NCBI GenBank assembly: GCA_910587065.1
Contig: CAJUMA010000020.1
Location: 1-20,283, forward strand
Direction: 5' to 3'
Source of the DNA: an uncultured Bacilli bacterium
GTDB taxonomy: Bacteria; Bacillota_I; Bacilli_A; RF39; UBA660
Length of the DNA: 20,283 bases
Shown: positions 1 through 7,412 of the stretch, piece after piece
Layout: every line of letters begins with the position of its first letter
How positions within the stretch are numbered: position 1 is the stretch's first letter
Notes under the pieces: model-generated
Told to the model about the DNA's origin: nothing
Database searches by the model: none
What the model saw: the letters and a program-made list of their open reading frames with translations, nothing else
Program-made: the position numbers and the translations under genes

Positions 1-1
1 A

Positions 2-46
2 AAAAAAAAAAAAAAGAAGAGTATATCTGAATATTTAAATAGGTGA
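2..46 (+). CDS. 3' end of an upstream gene (partial), lysine-rich tail
   Basis: The frame ending in TGA at 44-46 reads as a run of lysines followed by SISEYLNR. Its last two codons (AGG TGA) form the Shine-Dalgarno sequence of the permease that starts at 51, which is the same coupling seen at 5771-5781. The frame is only inferred: a 15-A run occupies the window edge and all three frames are open through it. If the next gene is an FtsX-type permease, a partner ATP-binding subunit would be a natural upstream neighbour, but nothing of one is visible. Confidence 0.35.
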   Translation, partial: KKKKKKSISEYLNR

Positions 47-50
47 AATT

Positions 51-767
51 ATGAATTCAATTGCATTTATATATTTTATAAAGAATAAAAAAAATTATAG
101 CAATATTCTATTATTGTTTTTTATATATGTTTTGAATTGTACACTTTTCATGGGAATGTTTTATTATGAATACAAACTTAATTTAGCACTTGATGAAAAA
201 ATGACGGCAAGAGTTATTGTTGAAGACAAAGATGTTTTAAACAAGAATTTTTTAAATATTAAAGAGTGTCCAGATTACATCCAAAATGAATGTATATTAA
301 GTATTAATAGATATAATAAAGATAAGATCATCAACTATTTAGAAAAAGAGAATATTGAATACTATTTATCAACAGAAGTAGAAAAGCTAATTCATTTTAC
401 TAGAATTAAATATCTATTAATTGTTGGATTATCGGTAATTTCCCTATTACTATATTTTATATGTATTAATATAATGAAGAATAAATTAAATAAAGATAAG
501 AATACTAAATATGTTTTAAAGGCATTAGGAGCTAAAAATAAGACAATTATAATATTTGATTATGCCTACATGATTCCATTATTTATAATATACCTTTTAT
601 TAGTTCTTATTCTTACCCTTCTATTTAGTATTTTAATTGATTTTGATTTTTTTAAAGCTTACATAATGTACATATTTATTTCCTATATGTTTGTAATACT
701 CATATATTTTATTTCTTACAATGTTTTACTTTTTAAGAATCTGCAAGAATTAGCATATGATAAATGA
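51..767 (+). CDS. FtsX/MacB-like ABC transporter permease
   Basis: A 238-aa membrane protein with the FtsX/MacB layout: one membrane helix (about 19-38), a short extracytoplasmic segment (about 40-115), then three helices (about 118-140, 168-193 and 197-228). Between helices 2 and 3 it has KYVLKALGAKNKTI, which resembles the cytoplasmic coupling-helix motif of FtsX and MacB permeases (LRALGA followed by basic residues). Such proteins work with an ATPase in mechanotransmission, lipoprotein or peptide export, or cell-wall hydrolase control. The extracytoplasmic part is short for MacB, so FtsX-like is the better guess. The Shine-Dalgarno AGGTGA is at 41-46. It ends in TGA and is followed by a hairpin. 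Substrate and partner are unknown. Confidence 0.55.
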   Translation: MNSIAFIYFIKNKKNYSNILLLFFIYVLNCTLFMGMFYYEYKLNLALDEKMTARVIVEDKDVLNKNFLNIKECPDYIQNECILSINRYNKDKIINYLEKENIEYYLSTEVEKLIHFTRIKYLLIVGLSVISLLLYFICINIMKNKLNKDKNTKYVLKALGAKNKTIIIFDYAYMIPLFIIYLLLVLILTLLFSILIDFDFFKAYIMYIFISYMFVILIYFISYNVLLFKNLQELAYDK

Positions 768-784
768 TAATGAATACACCAAGA

Positions 785-820
785 GAAGAAATTGAACGTA
801 TTATCAATTTTCTTTTTTTT
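785..820 (+). terminator. Intrinsic terminator after the permease gene
   Basis: An A/G-rich arm ending AAATTGA (787-795) can pair, with one bulged base, with TCAATTTTCTT (804-814), followed by eight T. It lies just after the stop at 767. Confidence 0.55.
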
Positions 821-839
821 ATATGAAATAACTCGTTTT

Positions 840-866
840 ACTTTTACACAACTTGATGTAAAAAGT
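840..866. repeat. Inverted repeat upstream of the 930 operon promoter
   Basis: ACTTTTACA (840-848) and TGTAAAAAGT (857-866) are inverted copies around an 8-nt spacer, with one extra A. They sit about 30-60 bp upstream of the -10 at 900-905. A regulator site is possible; no family assigned. Confidence 0.3.
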
Positions 867-896
867 GTACTTAATAATAAGGGAGATTAAATTCTA

Positions 897-905
897 TGTT
901 ATAAT
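897..905 (+). promoter_or_regulatory. Extended -10 promoter (TGTTATAAT) for the 930-3991 operon
   Basis: TG-T-TATAAT matches an extended -10 exactly. No good -35 is visible, as usual for this class. It lies 24 nt before the start codon, followed by the Shine-Dalgarno AAGGAGGT. Confidence 0.65.
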
Positions 906-929
906 AAAAGTAATAAGGAGGTAATATCT

Positions 930-2645
930 ATGGCTCAAGTTAATGCATATGAAAGTTTTTTGAATAAGTCAAACTTTTATACTCAAGAAGAAGTTGCTGA
1001 AACTTTTGGCCAATCTATAAGAAAAAATATTGCCTCATCACTTGTAATAAAAAAAGAAGAATTATTTTTAGAATATAAGGAAACAGATTTAATAACTGTG
1101 AATCCTGATGAGAAAAAGCAAGTAAGTAAAAAACTTATTCACGATTTATTAACTGATGAAGGAATGAATAAATATCTTCAAACTAATTTGGATAATGATT
1201 TAGGTATAGCTGCTAGAATAGATTTTATTATTGATAAAGATACTATAGTATCAATAAAACTTACAAGGAAAGACTTTATTACAGCTTTAAATCAGATGAG
1301 CAGCGAGTTATCTCAAAAAGAGTTGATGCGTTCTGCTGTAATTAAAAGTTCATGTTTGCTCTTTTCCTGTGAACAAAAATATCGTAACACAAACCATCGA
1401 ATATATGTTAATGATAAATGCCTAGAAATACCTGTTTCCATTTTAATCAACATTTTATCTTGTAGTGATGAGACCTTTACCAAGTTTTTAGATGGTAGTA
1501 TAAACTATGGATATGCTAAAGATATATTAGCGTATGCTTTAGTTGACTTTGTTGAAAGAGAAAGAATTCTAATAAAGTATGTTTTACCTGAAGAACTTAT
1601 AACAAGATATAAAAATATTAAAAACTATTCTTTAATAGATTTTGAATCAATTAATAAAAATCGTATAAAAAATGACACAAATGAATTTGGCGAAAGTATA
1701 ATCGAAAAAATCGAGATGTCTGAACAATTAAATGATTTTCTTAATGCTGAAATAGACCCTAAGTATTCTAAATTTGAAAAATCAATTTATTATTATATAA
1801 AATTATGTGAAGTATTTTCCTTAGATGATGATTACTATTTGAAAATATCTCCTTCAATTCACGAAACTCACGAGGAAACAGAAAATATTAATAAAAAGAA
1901 TCAGTACGATAATAAAATAACTATGTATGAGTTTTTTGCCATATTTGCATCAATTTTAGCTGATTTAAAAATGGATTATACATTAGATCAAGAACTTATG
2001 AATGGTAACGATTTTGGTAATAAAAAGATCACTTTTAAATATGGAGAATATTTAGTTGCTATTAACTCTCTTGCTGTGCCCGAGAAGAGTGATATAATAA
2101 ACGCCAAAATAAATGATAAACTTGTAAATATTGTTTCTCTAAATAAAAATCAAATTACAAAAAAGAAATTTAATGAACTAGTTGCCAAAATTTATGCTGA
2201 TATTCAAGAGAAAAAGAGAGTAAACAAAAGATTTAAAGATTCTGTTGCTGCGTATAAACAAACAATGCAATCATCAAAAATAAGTACTGTTGATAAGTTA
2301 TATATTCTTCTTAAAGAAATTACTCGTTTAGATCTTAAAGGTATGGATATGGTTGGTTACGAAAAGAAGCTGTTTAAAACCCTTTTTTCAAGTAATACAA
2401 ATATTTCAATCAACATCTTAGCAAGACAAAATAAACAAACTAATTACTTAACTCCAGTTACAATTATTTCTGTAATTGATCATGATTGTACGTATTTCAT
2501 TATTGATGAGATGTCAAAAGAAGTTTTAAGAAGCGTTTCAATAGAAGAACTAACATCTCTTTTAAGTGATAACGTATATTATTATGTTGATAATACTGAA
2601 ATACCCGGAATTAGCAAATATGTAGGTGATAAAATTGTTAGATAA
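930..2645 (+). CDS. Uncharacterised protein with a possible degenerate transglutaminase-like domain
   Basis: A 571-aa soluble protein, first gene of a four-gene operon, with Shine-Dalgarno AAGGAGGT ahead of ATG. I do not recognise the family by name. Residues about 281-430 follow the order of transglutaminase-like domains: a helix KSIYYYIKLCEVFSLDDDYY, then ITMYEFFAIFASILADLKMDY where active enzymes have a Cys helix, then strands NKKITFKYGEYLVAINS where His and Asp normally sit. At the three triad positions this protein seems to have Met332, Lys365 (or Asn364) and Asn379, so if the fold call is right the domain is catalytically dead. The N-terminal half (residues 1-280) has no motif I can name. 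There is no signal peptide or membrane segment, so it is probably cytosolic. It overlaps the next gene by 11 nt. Confidence 0.85.
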   Translation: MAQVNAYESFLNKSNFYTQEEVAETFGQSIRKNIASSLVIKKEELFLEYKETDLITVNPDEKKQVSKKLIHDLLTDEGMNKYLQTNLDNDLGIAARIDFIIDKDTIVSIKLTRKDFITALNQMSSELSQKELMRSAVIKSSCLLFSCEQKYRNTNHRIYVNDKCLEIPVSILINILSCSDETFTKFLDGSINYGYAKDILAYALVDFVERERILIKYVLPEELITRYKNIKNYSLIDFESINKNRIKNDTNEFGESIIEKIEMSEQLNDFLNAEIDPKYSKFEKSIYYYIKLCEVFSLDDDYYLKISPSIHETHEETENINKKNQYDNKITMYEFFAIFASILADLKMDYTLDQELMNGNDFGNKKITFKYGEYLVAINSLAVPEKSDIINAKINDKLVNIVSLNKNQITKKKFNELVAKIYADIQEKKRVNKRFKDSVAAYKQTMQSSKISTVDKLYILLKEITRLDLKGMDMVGYEKKLFKTLFSSNTNISINILARQNKQTNYLTPVTIISVIDHDCTYFIIDEMSKEVLRSVSIEELTSLLSDNVYYYVDNTEIPGISKYVGDKIVR

Positions 2646-2847
2646 ATTAAGAAAGCAAGCCAAAATATTAATGGCAGTTGATAACGAAAAATATTCGATT
2701 ATCTTAGATATCTTGGCACGTGATAATTGTTTTTTTGAAATAAGTATGGAAGAAGCATTATCTATTTTAAGAGACTTAAAAGTTAAAGAAGAAGATATAA
2801 TAAAAGTATATCTAGACTTAGTTAGCAAAGAGAATTATAGTGATTAA
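2635..2847 (+). CDS. Small uncharacterised helical protein
   Basis: A 70-aa protein, charged and mostly helical (DKLRKQAKILMAVDNEKYSII, then EEALSILRDLKVKEEDIIKVYLDLVSKE). I choose the TTG start at 2635 because AGGTGAT (2624-2630) lies at ideal spacing before it. A GTG at 2626 in the same frame falls inside that Shine-Dalgarno and is less likely. It overlaps the upstream gene by 11 nt and sits 11 nt before the next, so the operon is translationally coupled. No family recognised. The same stretch is open on the minus strand, but only this frame has a ribosome binding site. Confidence 0.7.
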   Translation: MLDKLRKQAKILMAVDNEKYSIILDILARDNCFFEISMEEALSILRDLKVKEEDIIKVYLDLVSKENYSD

Positions 2848-2858
2848 GAGGTGAGTAT

Positions 2859-3224
2859 ATGAATTATCCACAAATAATTAGAGATACTTTAGATTTTACA
2901 AGTGATACAGAGGTTTGTAATATCGGATATAATGAGGGGGTACTTAATGATGGAAGACCTTATCGAGTAGAAGTATGGTCATCTTATGGTATAACAAATG
3001 CTACAATATTTATATCAATACTTGATTTAGAAAATGCTAGCGAGAAAGCAATAAAGAAATTGTTAATTGATAATAAAATAATTGATATTGATAAAGATGA
3101 TATATATATAACGGAAGTTGAAGATACAGAAAACAATTCTTTTCTGTCAATAAATGTTCCTTTAGAAGGGAAAGATGTAATAATCAATAAGTTACTAGTT
3201 AAAATACGTGACTTTGAATTTTAG
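2859..3224 (+). CDS. Uncharacterised small alpha/beta protein
   Basis: A 121-aa acidic, soluble protein with Shine-Dalgarno GAGGTGA before ATG. It has an N-terminal region with LNDGRPYRVEVWSSYGITNA, a central helix (residues about 60-72, SEKAIKKLLIDN) and a C-terminal strand-helix (SINVPLEGKDVIINKLLVKI). There are no cysteine clusters or catalytic motifs. It is third in the operon and ends 8 nt before the P-loop ATPase gene, so a shared function with that ATPase is likely but unproven. Function unknown. Confidence 0.75.
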   Translation: MNYPQIIRDTLDFTSDTEVCNIGYNEGVLNDGRPYRVEVWSSYGITNATIFISILDLENASEKAIKKLLIDNKIIDIDKDDIYITEVEDTENNSFLSINVPLEGKDVIINKLLVKIRDFEF

Positions 3225-3232
3225 GAGGACTC

Positions 3233-3991
3233 ATGAATTTTAGAAATATTATAGATAGTAAAATTGAAAAAGGAACTTTAGTTTTAGGTGTAGCAAATTC
3301 GGGCGAGAAGCTAACTGTTAATATTAAAAAAGCTCCATCTATTATTATAACTGGAGAAACTGGCAGCGGAAAATCTATCTTATTAGATCAAATATTATTG
3401 GAATTAATAAGTGAGTATACTTCACTTGAGATGGAACTTATACTAGTTGATACATCAGGAGTTGAATTAAATTATTATGTTGATACGAATTATCCCGTTT
3501 ATAAGGCAATTAATGACATGGACAAATCCATTATTGCCTTATCCAAAGTCTTAAAAGAAGTAGAAAATAGAAAGAATATTCTAAAATCATCTGGTGTTAC
3601 AACAATAGATGAATATAATGAGAATCGAGAGGATAAAATTCCTTTACTAGTAATAGCGATTGATGATGACAAATTTTTACTCCGTGAAGAAGACACTGAA
3701 AAAATGTTATCCGGAATTATAAGTCAACTTGCTGGTTTAAATATTGTTTTCTTACTGGCTACAAGTGATGTTCATAATAAATTTTTTGAATCGGACAAAA
3801 ATGTCTTTGCTTCCCTTCTTATCTCATTTGATTATACAAATGAAGAGGAAAGTGAGAAAAATAATGTTGAAGGATCAAATAATCTTGAAATTGGAGCATT
3901 TTTAGCTAGAATAAATAAGGAAACATTCAAATATCACAATTTTGATTTTGATGACAAAATAATCAAAGAAGTCTTACATCAAAATGATTAA
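3233..3991 (+). CDS. Minimal FtsK/SpoIIIE-like P-loop ATPase
   Basis: A 252-aa soluble protein that is a single stripped-down FtsK/SpoIIIE (HerA-superfamily) motor domain. Walker A is GETGSGKS (residues 41-48). FtsK-type landmarks follow: VENRKNILKSSGVTTIDEYNE (about 110-130), matching the E-x-R...G-V-x-x-I-x-x-Y-N segment of FtsK and EccC ATPases; Walker B PLLVIAIDDD (137-146); and LNIVFLLATSD, equivalent to the HLILATQRP strand. FtsK usually has IDE at Walker B; here the catalytic Glu position is Asp (D145). There are no membrane helices, alpha domain or DNA-reading gamma domain, so it is not the division translocase. Shine-Dalgarno AGGAGG. Last gene of the operon. It could move DNA or protein, or act as a regulator; substrate unknown. 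Confidence 0.75.
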   Translation: MNFRNIIDSKIEKGTLVLGVANSGEKLTVNIKKAPSIIITGETGSGKSILLDQILLELISEYTSLEMELILVDTSGVELNYYVDTNYPVYKAINDMDKSIIALSKVLKEVENRKNILKSSGVTTIDEYNENREDKIPLLVIAIDDDKFLLREEDTEKMLSGIISQLAGLNIVFLLATSDVHNKFFESDKNVFASLLISFDYTNEEESEKNNVEGSNNLEIGAFLARINKETFKYHNFDFDDKIIKEVLHQND

Positions 3992-4026
3992 TAAATTATT
4001 AAAATACAATAAAAGTTTATTATTTT
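3989..4026 (+). terminator. Weak AT-only hairpin after the ATPase gene
   Basis: TAATAAA (3989-3995) and TTTATTA (4016-4022) can pair around a 20-nt loop, followed by TTTT. The stem has no G-C pairs, so termination here is uncertain. The rest of 4027-4115 shows nothing recognisable. Confidence 0.25.
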
Positions 4027-4116
4027 AGAATATAGTTAATAACGTATCTTACTCATATTACAAATTATTTTATAGAGTTAAAAGAATAAATCAATGATGT
4101 TTAAGAATTTTATATT

Positions 4117-4147
4117 AAAAAAGGACTACTAAATAATCCTTTTTTTT
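4117..4147 (+). terminator. Hairpin with T-tract, abutting the next promoter
   Basis: AAAAAAGGA (4117-4125) pairs with TCCTTTTTT (4137-4145) around an 11-nt loop, and T continues to 4147. It can terminate in both directions. Its T-tract runs straight into the TG of the following extended -10. Confidence 0.65.
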
Positions 4148-4155
4148 GTTATAAT
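4147..4155 (+). promoter_or_regulatory. Extended -10 promoter (TGTTATAAT) for the 4184 gene
   Basis: TG-T-TATAAT lies 28 nt before the start codon, with the terminator T-tract in place of a -35 box. Confidence 0.65.
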
Positions 4156-4183
4156 TAAATATGTAAAGTAAAGGAGGATATGA

Positions 4184-5776
4184 ATGAAAAATCTTGACAT
4201 TATTAAAAAAGCCGAAAATATATTGCCAGATTCATTTAAAAGTGCCACAATCATATCCAATGGGAAACCAATCCTTTTATTTGATTATCTCGAAAATGGT
4301 TTTATTAATTATCTAAAACCAGGAGCAGAGCCTGAAATTGTAGTGCAATGCATAAAAACCAAATTACTTCCAGTAATTACACTTGAGGATTTTAGGGTAA
4401 AAGCTGTCGATGAATTTATAAAAAACTCTCCTTTATTCAAAGATGTTATTCAAATAGGCCCCAAATCATTTATATCAGCTCGTAAATATTTAGTAGATTA
4501 TTGTCTTGAAAATATGCAAGAAGATGGGACAATTGAATATATTAACTCTAGCATAAGTCTATCTGAACTATATATTAAATTGCTTCATCAAGAATATCGT
4601 GAGCCCACAATTGAGGATAAGGCTGAATTATGTATGGATATGATTTCTTATATTGAAAAAATAGATAGGGAGATTCTTACATCAACTTTAGACGGAATGG
4701 CCACGACAGTTAGAGATTATTTGGCAAATATTTTACCAACTAAAATGGATTCAATAGATACCGTGTTAGTCGGTGATGAGTCTATCCCAATAGAAGAATT
4801 TGTAACACAAATTGTAAAACATCAAGCAGCATTACTAAAAGAAGAACAAGAAAAGATTGCAAAAGCAAAAGAAGATGAATATAACAAGACTGGTGATAAT
4901 CCAGGTTTAGTAAGTGAAATACAAGTTAGATTGAAGGAAAATGATGGCCTTGAGATAACAGCAGAAATACCCGTTGTTACATCAAGTCTGTTAACCGATG
5001 AAGAAAGAGCTTCACTTCTTAATAATTACACAAAAAAAGAGTCTGTTACAGCTGAAGAATATTATCGCGGTATTTTTAATAAATTAAAACAGACAATTAA
5101 TGCAACTAGCAATTCACACGATTTAGAATCTAAATCTAAAGACTTTAATACAATAGTTGCTGAAGCTCGCTCAAGCGAGGTATTTGATAAACTTGAACCA
5201 TACATACAATCAGTTAGTGAACTAATTACTAGCAAACAAAGAAGTTTAATAAAGGTAAATGGCAATGCAGAAGAATATACTGACGTTCTTTTCAGTGAAA
5301 TAAATTCAATGAATAATCAATTAAATGGTTTTACAACATTAGATGAGTACAGTACTTTATTAGGCAAAGCTCTTGAAAGATATCAAGATGCCATAGATAA
5401 AGGAATTAAAGATATCCAATTAAAAAGCGAGTTTAAGCTATTATTCAATAGAATAAATGAAAAAAGATTAAATTTGGATGCAACAATTGGATATCAATCA
5501 CCAGAGGTTGAAAGAGTAAAAGTTGAATTAAATGAGCTTATAAGTAACATTAAACAAGATGTTTTAACTATTGAACACGATTCAAATAATTTAGGCAATA
5601 TTGCTGGAACAGAAGTGCGTCTAAATAAAAATATTGCCTCAGCTTATGATAGAGTTGATGAAGCTTATGATGCAAAATTATTATCAGAAACTGATCGTGA
5701 ATATTATCGAAATGCATTAAAATGTTATTCAATGGCTATACAAAGTGAAGCAAAAATCGGGTTTGGAAAAAGGTGA
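4184..5776 (+). CDS. Uncharacterised 530-aa helical, coiled-coil-prone protein
   Basis: A soluble acidic protein with Shine-Dalgarno AAAGGAGG before ATG. Residues 1-130 look alpha/beta (SATIISNGKPILLFDYLENG; IKTKLLPVITLEDFRVKAVDEF). About 205-240 is a charged helix (ALLKEEQEKIAKAKEDEYNK), and the rest is mostly long helices likely to form coiled coils. No enzymatic motif, signal peptide or membrane segment is visible, and I do not recognise the family. The TGA stop (5774-5776) lies inside AGGTGAT, the Shine-Dalgarno of the next gene, so the two are translationally coupled. It follows the FtsK-like operon after 192 nt containing its own terminator and promoter; a functional link is conjecture. 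Confidence 0.8.
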   Translation: MKNLDIIKKAENILPDSFKSATIISNGKPILLFDYLENGFINYLKPGAEPEIVVQCIKTKLLPVITLEDFRVKAVDEFIKNSPLFKDVIQIGPKSFISARKYLVDYCLENMQEDGTIEYINSSISLSELYIKLLHQEYREPTIEDKAELCMDMISYIEKIDREILTSTLDGMATTVRDYLANILPTKMDSIDTVLVGDESIPIEEFVTQIVKHQAALLKEEQEKIAKAKEDEYNKTGDNPGLVSEIQVRLKENDGLEITAEIPVVTSSLLTDEERASLLNNYTKKESVTAEEYYRGIFNKLKQTINATSNSHDLESKSKDFNTIVAEARSSEVFDKLEPYIQSVSELITSKQRSLIKVNGNAEEYTDVLFSEINSMNNQLNGFTTLDEYSTLLGKALERYQDAIDKGIKDIQLKSEFKLLFNRINEKRLNLDATIGYQSPEVERVKVELNELISNIKQDVLTIEHDSNNLGNIAGTEVRLNKNIASAYDRVDEAYDAKLLSETDREYYRNALKCYSMAIQSEAKIGFGKR

Positions 5777-5780
5777 TTAT

Positions 5781-6191
5781 ATGACTGATGAATATAATGA
5801 ATTATACAACATGCTGTCAACAGATCGTGATGACGTAAGAAAAATAAAGGAAGCTTATCAACAAGATATAAGTTTGCTTTTAGGTAAAATAAGAAGCTAT
5901 CACATTAACAATGTTGATATATCGGATGATTATGATTTAGAAAGTAATTTTGATAAGTTTAAAGTTGATGATTCTTACTTACGTTATAAAATAAACAATG
6001 ATTCTATAGAATATAAAATAACTTTACTGCAAAGTTATTTGAGTGATTTATTTGTAGAGAAAAAATTTAACAATTTTAGGCGCGAAAAAGAAGAAAAAAT
6101 GACAAAGAACGAATATTTAGAATATACACATAATCCAAGTGTTAGAAGTGATAAAATATCTCAATGGTATCAAGACTTTATGCAAAAATAA
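5781..6191 (+). CDS. Uncharacterised 136-aa helical protein
   Basis: The start ATG at 5781 follows AGGTGAT (5771-5777), which overlaps the stop of the upstream gene; an ATG at 5745 in the same frame lies inside that gene without a good site and is rejected. The protein is charged and predominantly helical (DDVRKIKEAYQQDISLLLGKIRSY; NDSIEYKITLLQSYLSDLFVEKKFNNFRREKEEK), with a short tail ending SQWYQDFMQK. No known domain is recognised. Its TAA stop (6189-6191) lies within the palindromic terminator shared with the convergent lysozyme gene. Confidence 0.75.
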   Translation: MTDEYNELYNMLSTDRDDVRKIKEAYQQDISLLLGKIRSYHINNVDISDDYDLESNFDKFKVDDSYLRYKINNDSIEYKITLLQSYLSDLFVEKKFNNFRREKEEKMTKNEYLEYTHNPSVRSDKISQWYQDFMQK

Positions 6192-6223
6192 GACTAGTTT
6201 AAATTTAAACTAGTCTTATTTTT
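6184..6223. terminator. Perfect 40-bp palindrome: shared bidirectional terminator
   Basis: 6184-6203 is the exact reverse complement of 6204-6223, with no spacer. Each strand reads A5, a GACTAG-containing stem, then T5, so it can terminate both convergent genes. The stop codons of both (TAA at 6189-6191 plus, TAG at 6196-6194 minus) lie inside it. Confidence 0.85.
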
Positions 6224-7396
6224 ATAAAGAATATCAATATCAACATTTCCTTTTATACCAGGTACTCGTCCAACATTACTCATTTGCCACAAGAAATAAT
6301 CTCCTTCATAATTAGTTTCATTAGTATAATGAGCTAACCAAACTGGCAAATTCATTTTATTTTGCCAAATATTTTCTAAATAAAACTTACTACTATATAA
6401 CATTGAATCATAGCCATGCTTTTTAAGTTCTATTGCAAATGCATTAAATGTTTCATCTAAATCATGAATGCTTATTCCGTATTTTTTAAATTTGCTCCAG
6501 TTTTCCCAGTCAAAGGCAATTGGAAAGTCTAATTTTTCTCCAACTAACATATCAACTGTCCACCTTGCATGTTCTAAAGCTTTATCAACACTAGTTGCCG
6601 CTGAATAAACATATATACCGACCTTTAAACCTACATTTTTAGCTCCCTCAATATTTTGCCTAAAGTATGTATCCATGGATATATCTTTATCTATATCTGA
6701 GTTAATTCCCATACGCATTATTACAAATTCAACCCCAGCATTTTTAATACTTTGAAAGTCAATATTTTCTTGCCATCTTGAAACATCAATACCAATCATT
6801 GTATTGTCATTTTTTTTGCTTTCAATAACAGTTTCGATTGGCAAAGTAGATGTGTTTTTATTGTTATTTCCAGATGATGAGATTTCATCTACAACATTAA
6901 TATTTAAATACTTTCTTTTTTCATTATTAGATGAATCCTTTATAACATATTCAACTTTATAAATACCAGTAGTAGTCAAGTCATAAAATCCCTCAATTTC
7001 ACAAGTAGGATTTCTATCATAATTATCTCCAAAAACAATCTCGTTACATGGGTAATATTCATCCATTACCTTAATAGTTCTAGAAGTTGCAGCGTTTATA
7101 AATACGGGTGGTGTAGTATCAATGACATTGTAAAATATCTCTTTTTTATATGTTTTATTTTCAAACGAAAATTCAAGAACTAGTTTATGATTTCCTATTT
7201 CATTTGTATCAATTAAATTATTTTCAGTAAGAATAGTAGTATTAGTTTCTTTTATTAAGTCATGTGCATAAAAGTCACTATAAACTTGGATACCCTCATC
7301 TTTAATACTAATATTAACCTCATCTGGTATTACTACTTCTTTTTCTTTGCAGCCTGTTATAAAAAAAGAAAGCAAAATAACTATTATTAATTTCAT
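6194..7396 (-). CDS. Lipoprotein with Ig-like domains and GH25 lysozyme (muramidase) domain
   Basis: A 400-aa protein from ATG at 7396 (a second ATG at 7402 is also possible). It starts MKLIIVILLSFFITGC: a signal sequence with lipobox ITGC, so Cys16 should be lipidated and the protein anchored outside the membrane. Residues about 25-170 are beta-rich and resemble bacterial Ig-like DUF5011/HYR repeats (IDTTPPVF, VIKDSSNNEKRKYLNINVVD). A Ser/Asn-rich linker (170-198) leads to a glycoside hydrolase 25 domain (200-400) with IGIDVSRWQ (Asp204) and AFDWENW (Asp296, Glu298), the expected catalytic acids; family enzymes cut the MurNAc-GlcNAc bond of peptidoglycan. The C-terminal GNVDIDILY is typical of the last GH25 strand. 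Likely cell-wall remodelling, and evidence that the cell has peptidoglycan. Confidence 0.9.
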   Translation of the reverse strand: MKLIIVILLSFFITGCKEKEVVIPDEVNISIKDEGIQVYSDFYAHDLIKETNTTILTENNLIDTNEIGNHKLVLEFSFENKTYKKEIFYNVIDTTPPVFINAATSRTIKVMDEYYPCNEIVFGDNYDRNPTCEIEGFYDLTTTGIYKVEYVIKDSSNNEKRKYLNINVVDEISSSGNNNKNTSTLPIETVIESKKNDNTMIGIDVSRWQENIDFQSIKNAGVEFVIMRMGINSDIDKDISMDTYFRQNIEGAKNVGLKVGIYVYSAATSVDKALEHARWTVDMLVGEKLDFPIAFDWENWSKFKKYGISIHDLDETFNAFAIELKKHGYDSMLYSSKFYLENIWQNKMNLPVWLAHYTNETNYEGDYFLWQMSNVGRVPGIKGNVDIDILYKNKTSLNLN

Positions 7397-7412
7397 AAAC
7401 ATCACTAGTACA

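Noticed and set aside
2562..2828. An 88-aa minus-strand open frame
   Set aside because: It lies opposite the operon genes, lacks a ribosome binding site, and reads as the complement of AT-rich coding sequence.
930..6191. A type VII (ESX) secretion or conjugation locus, suggested by the FtsK-like ATPase
   Set aside because: No WXG100 protein, membrane channel, relaxase or coupling protein is present, and none of the gene products in this stretch has a membrane helix.
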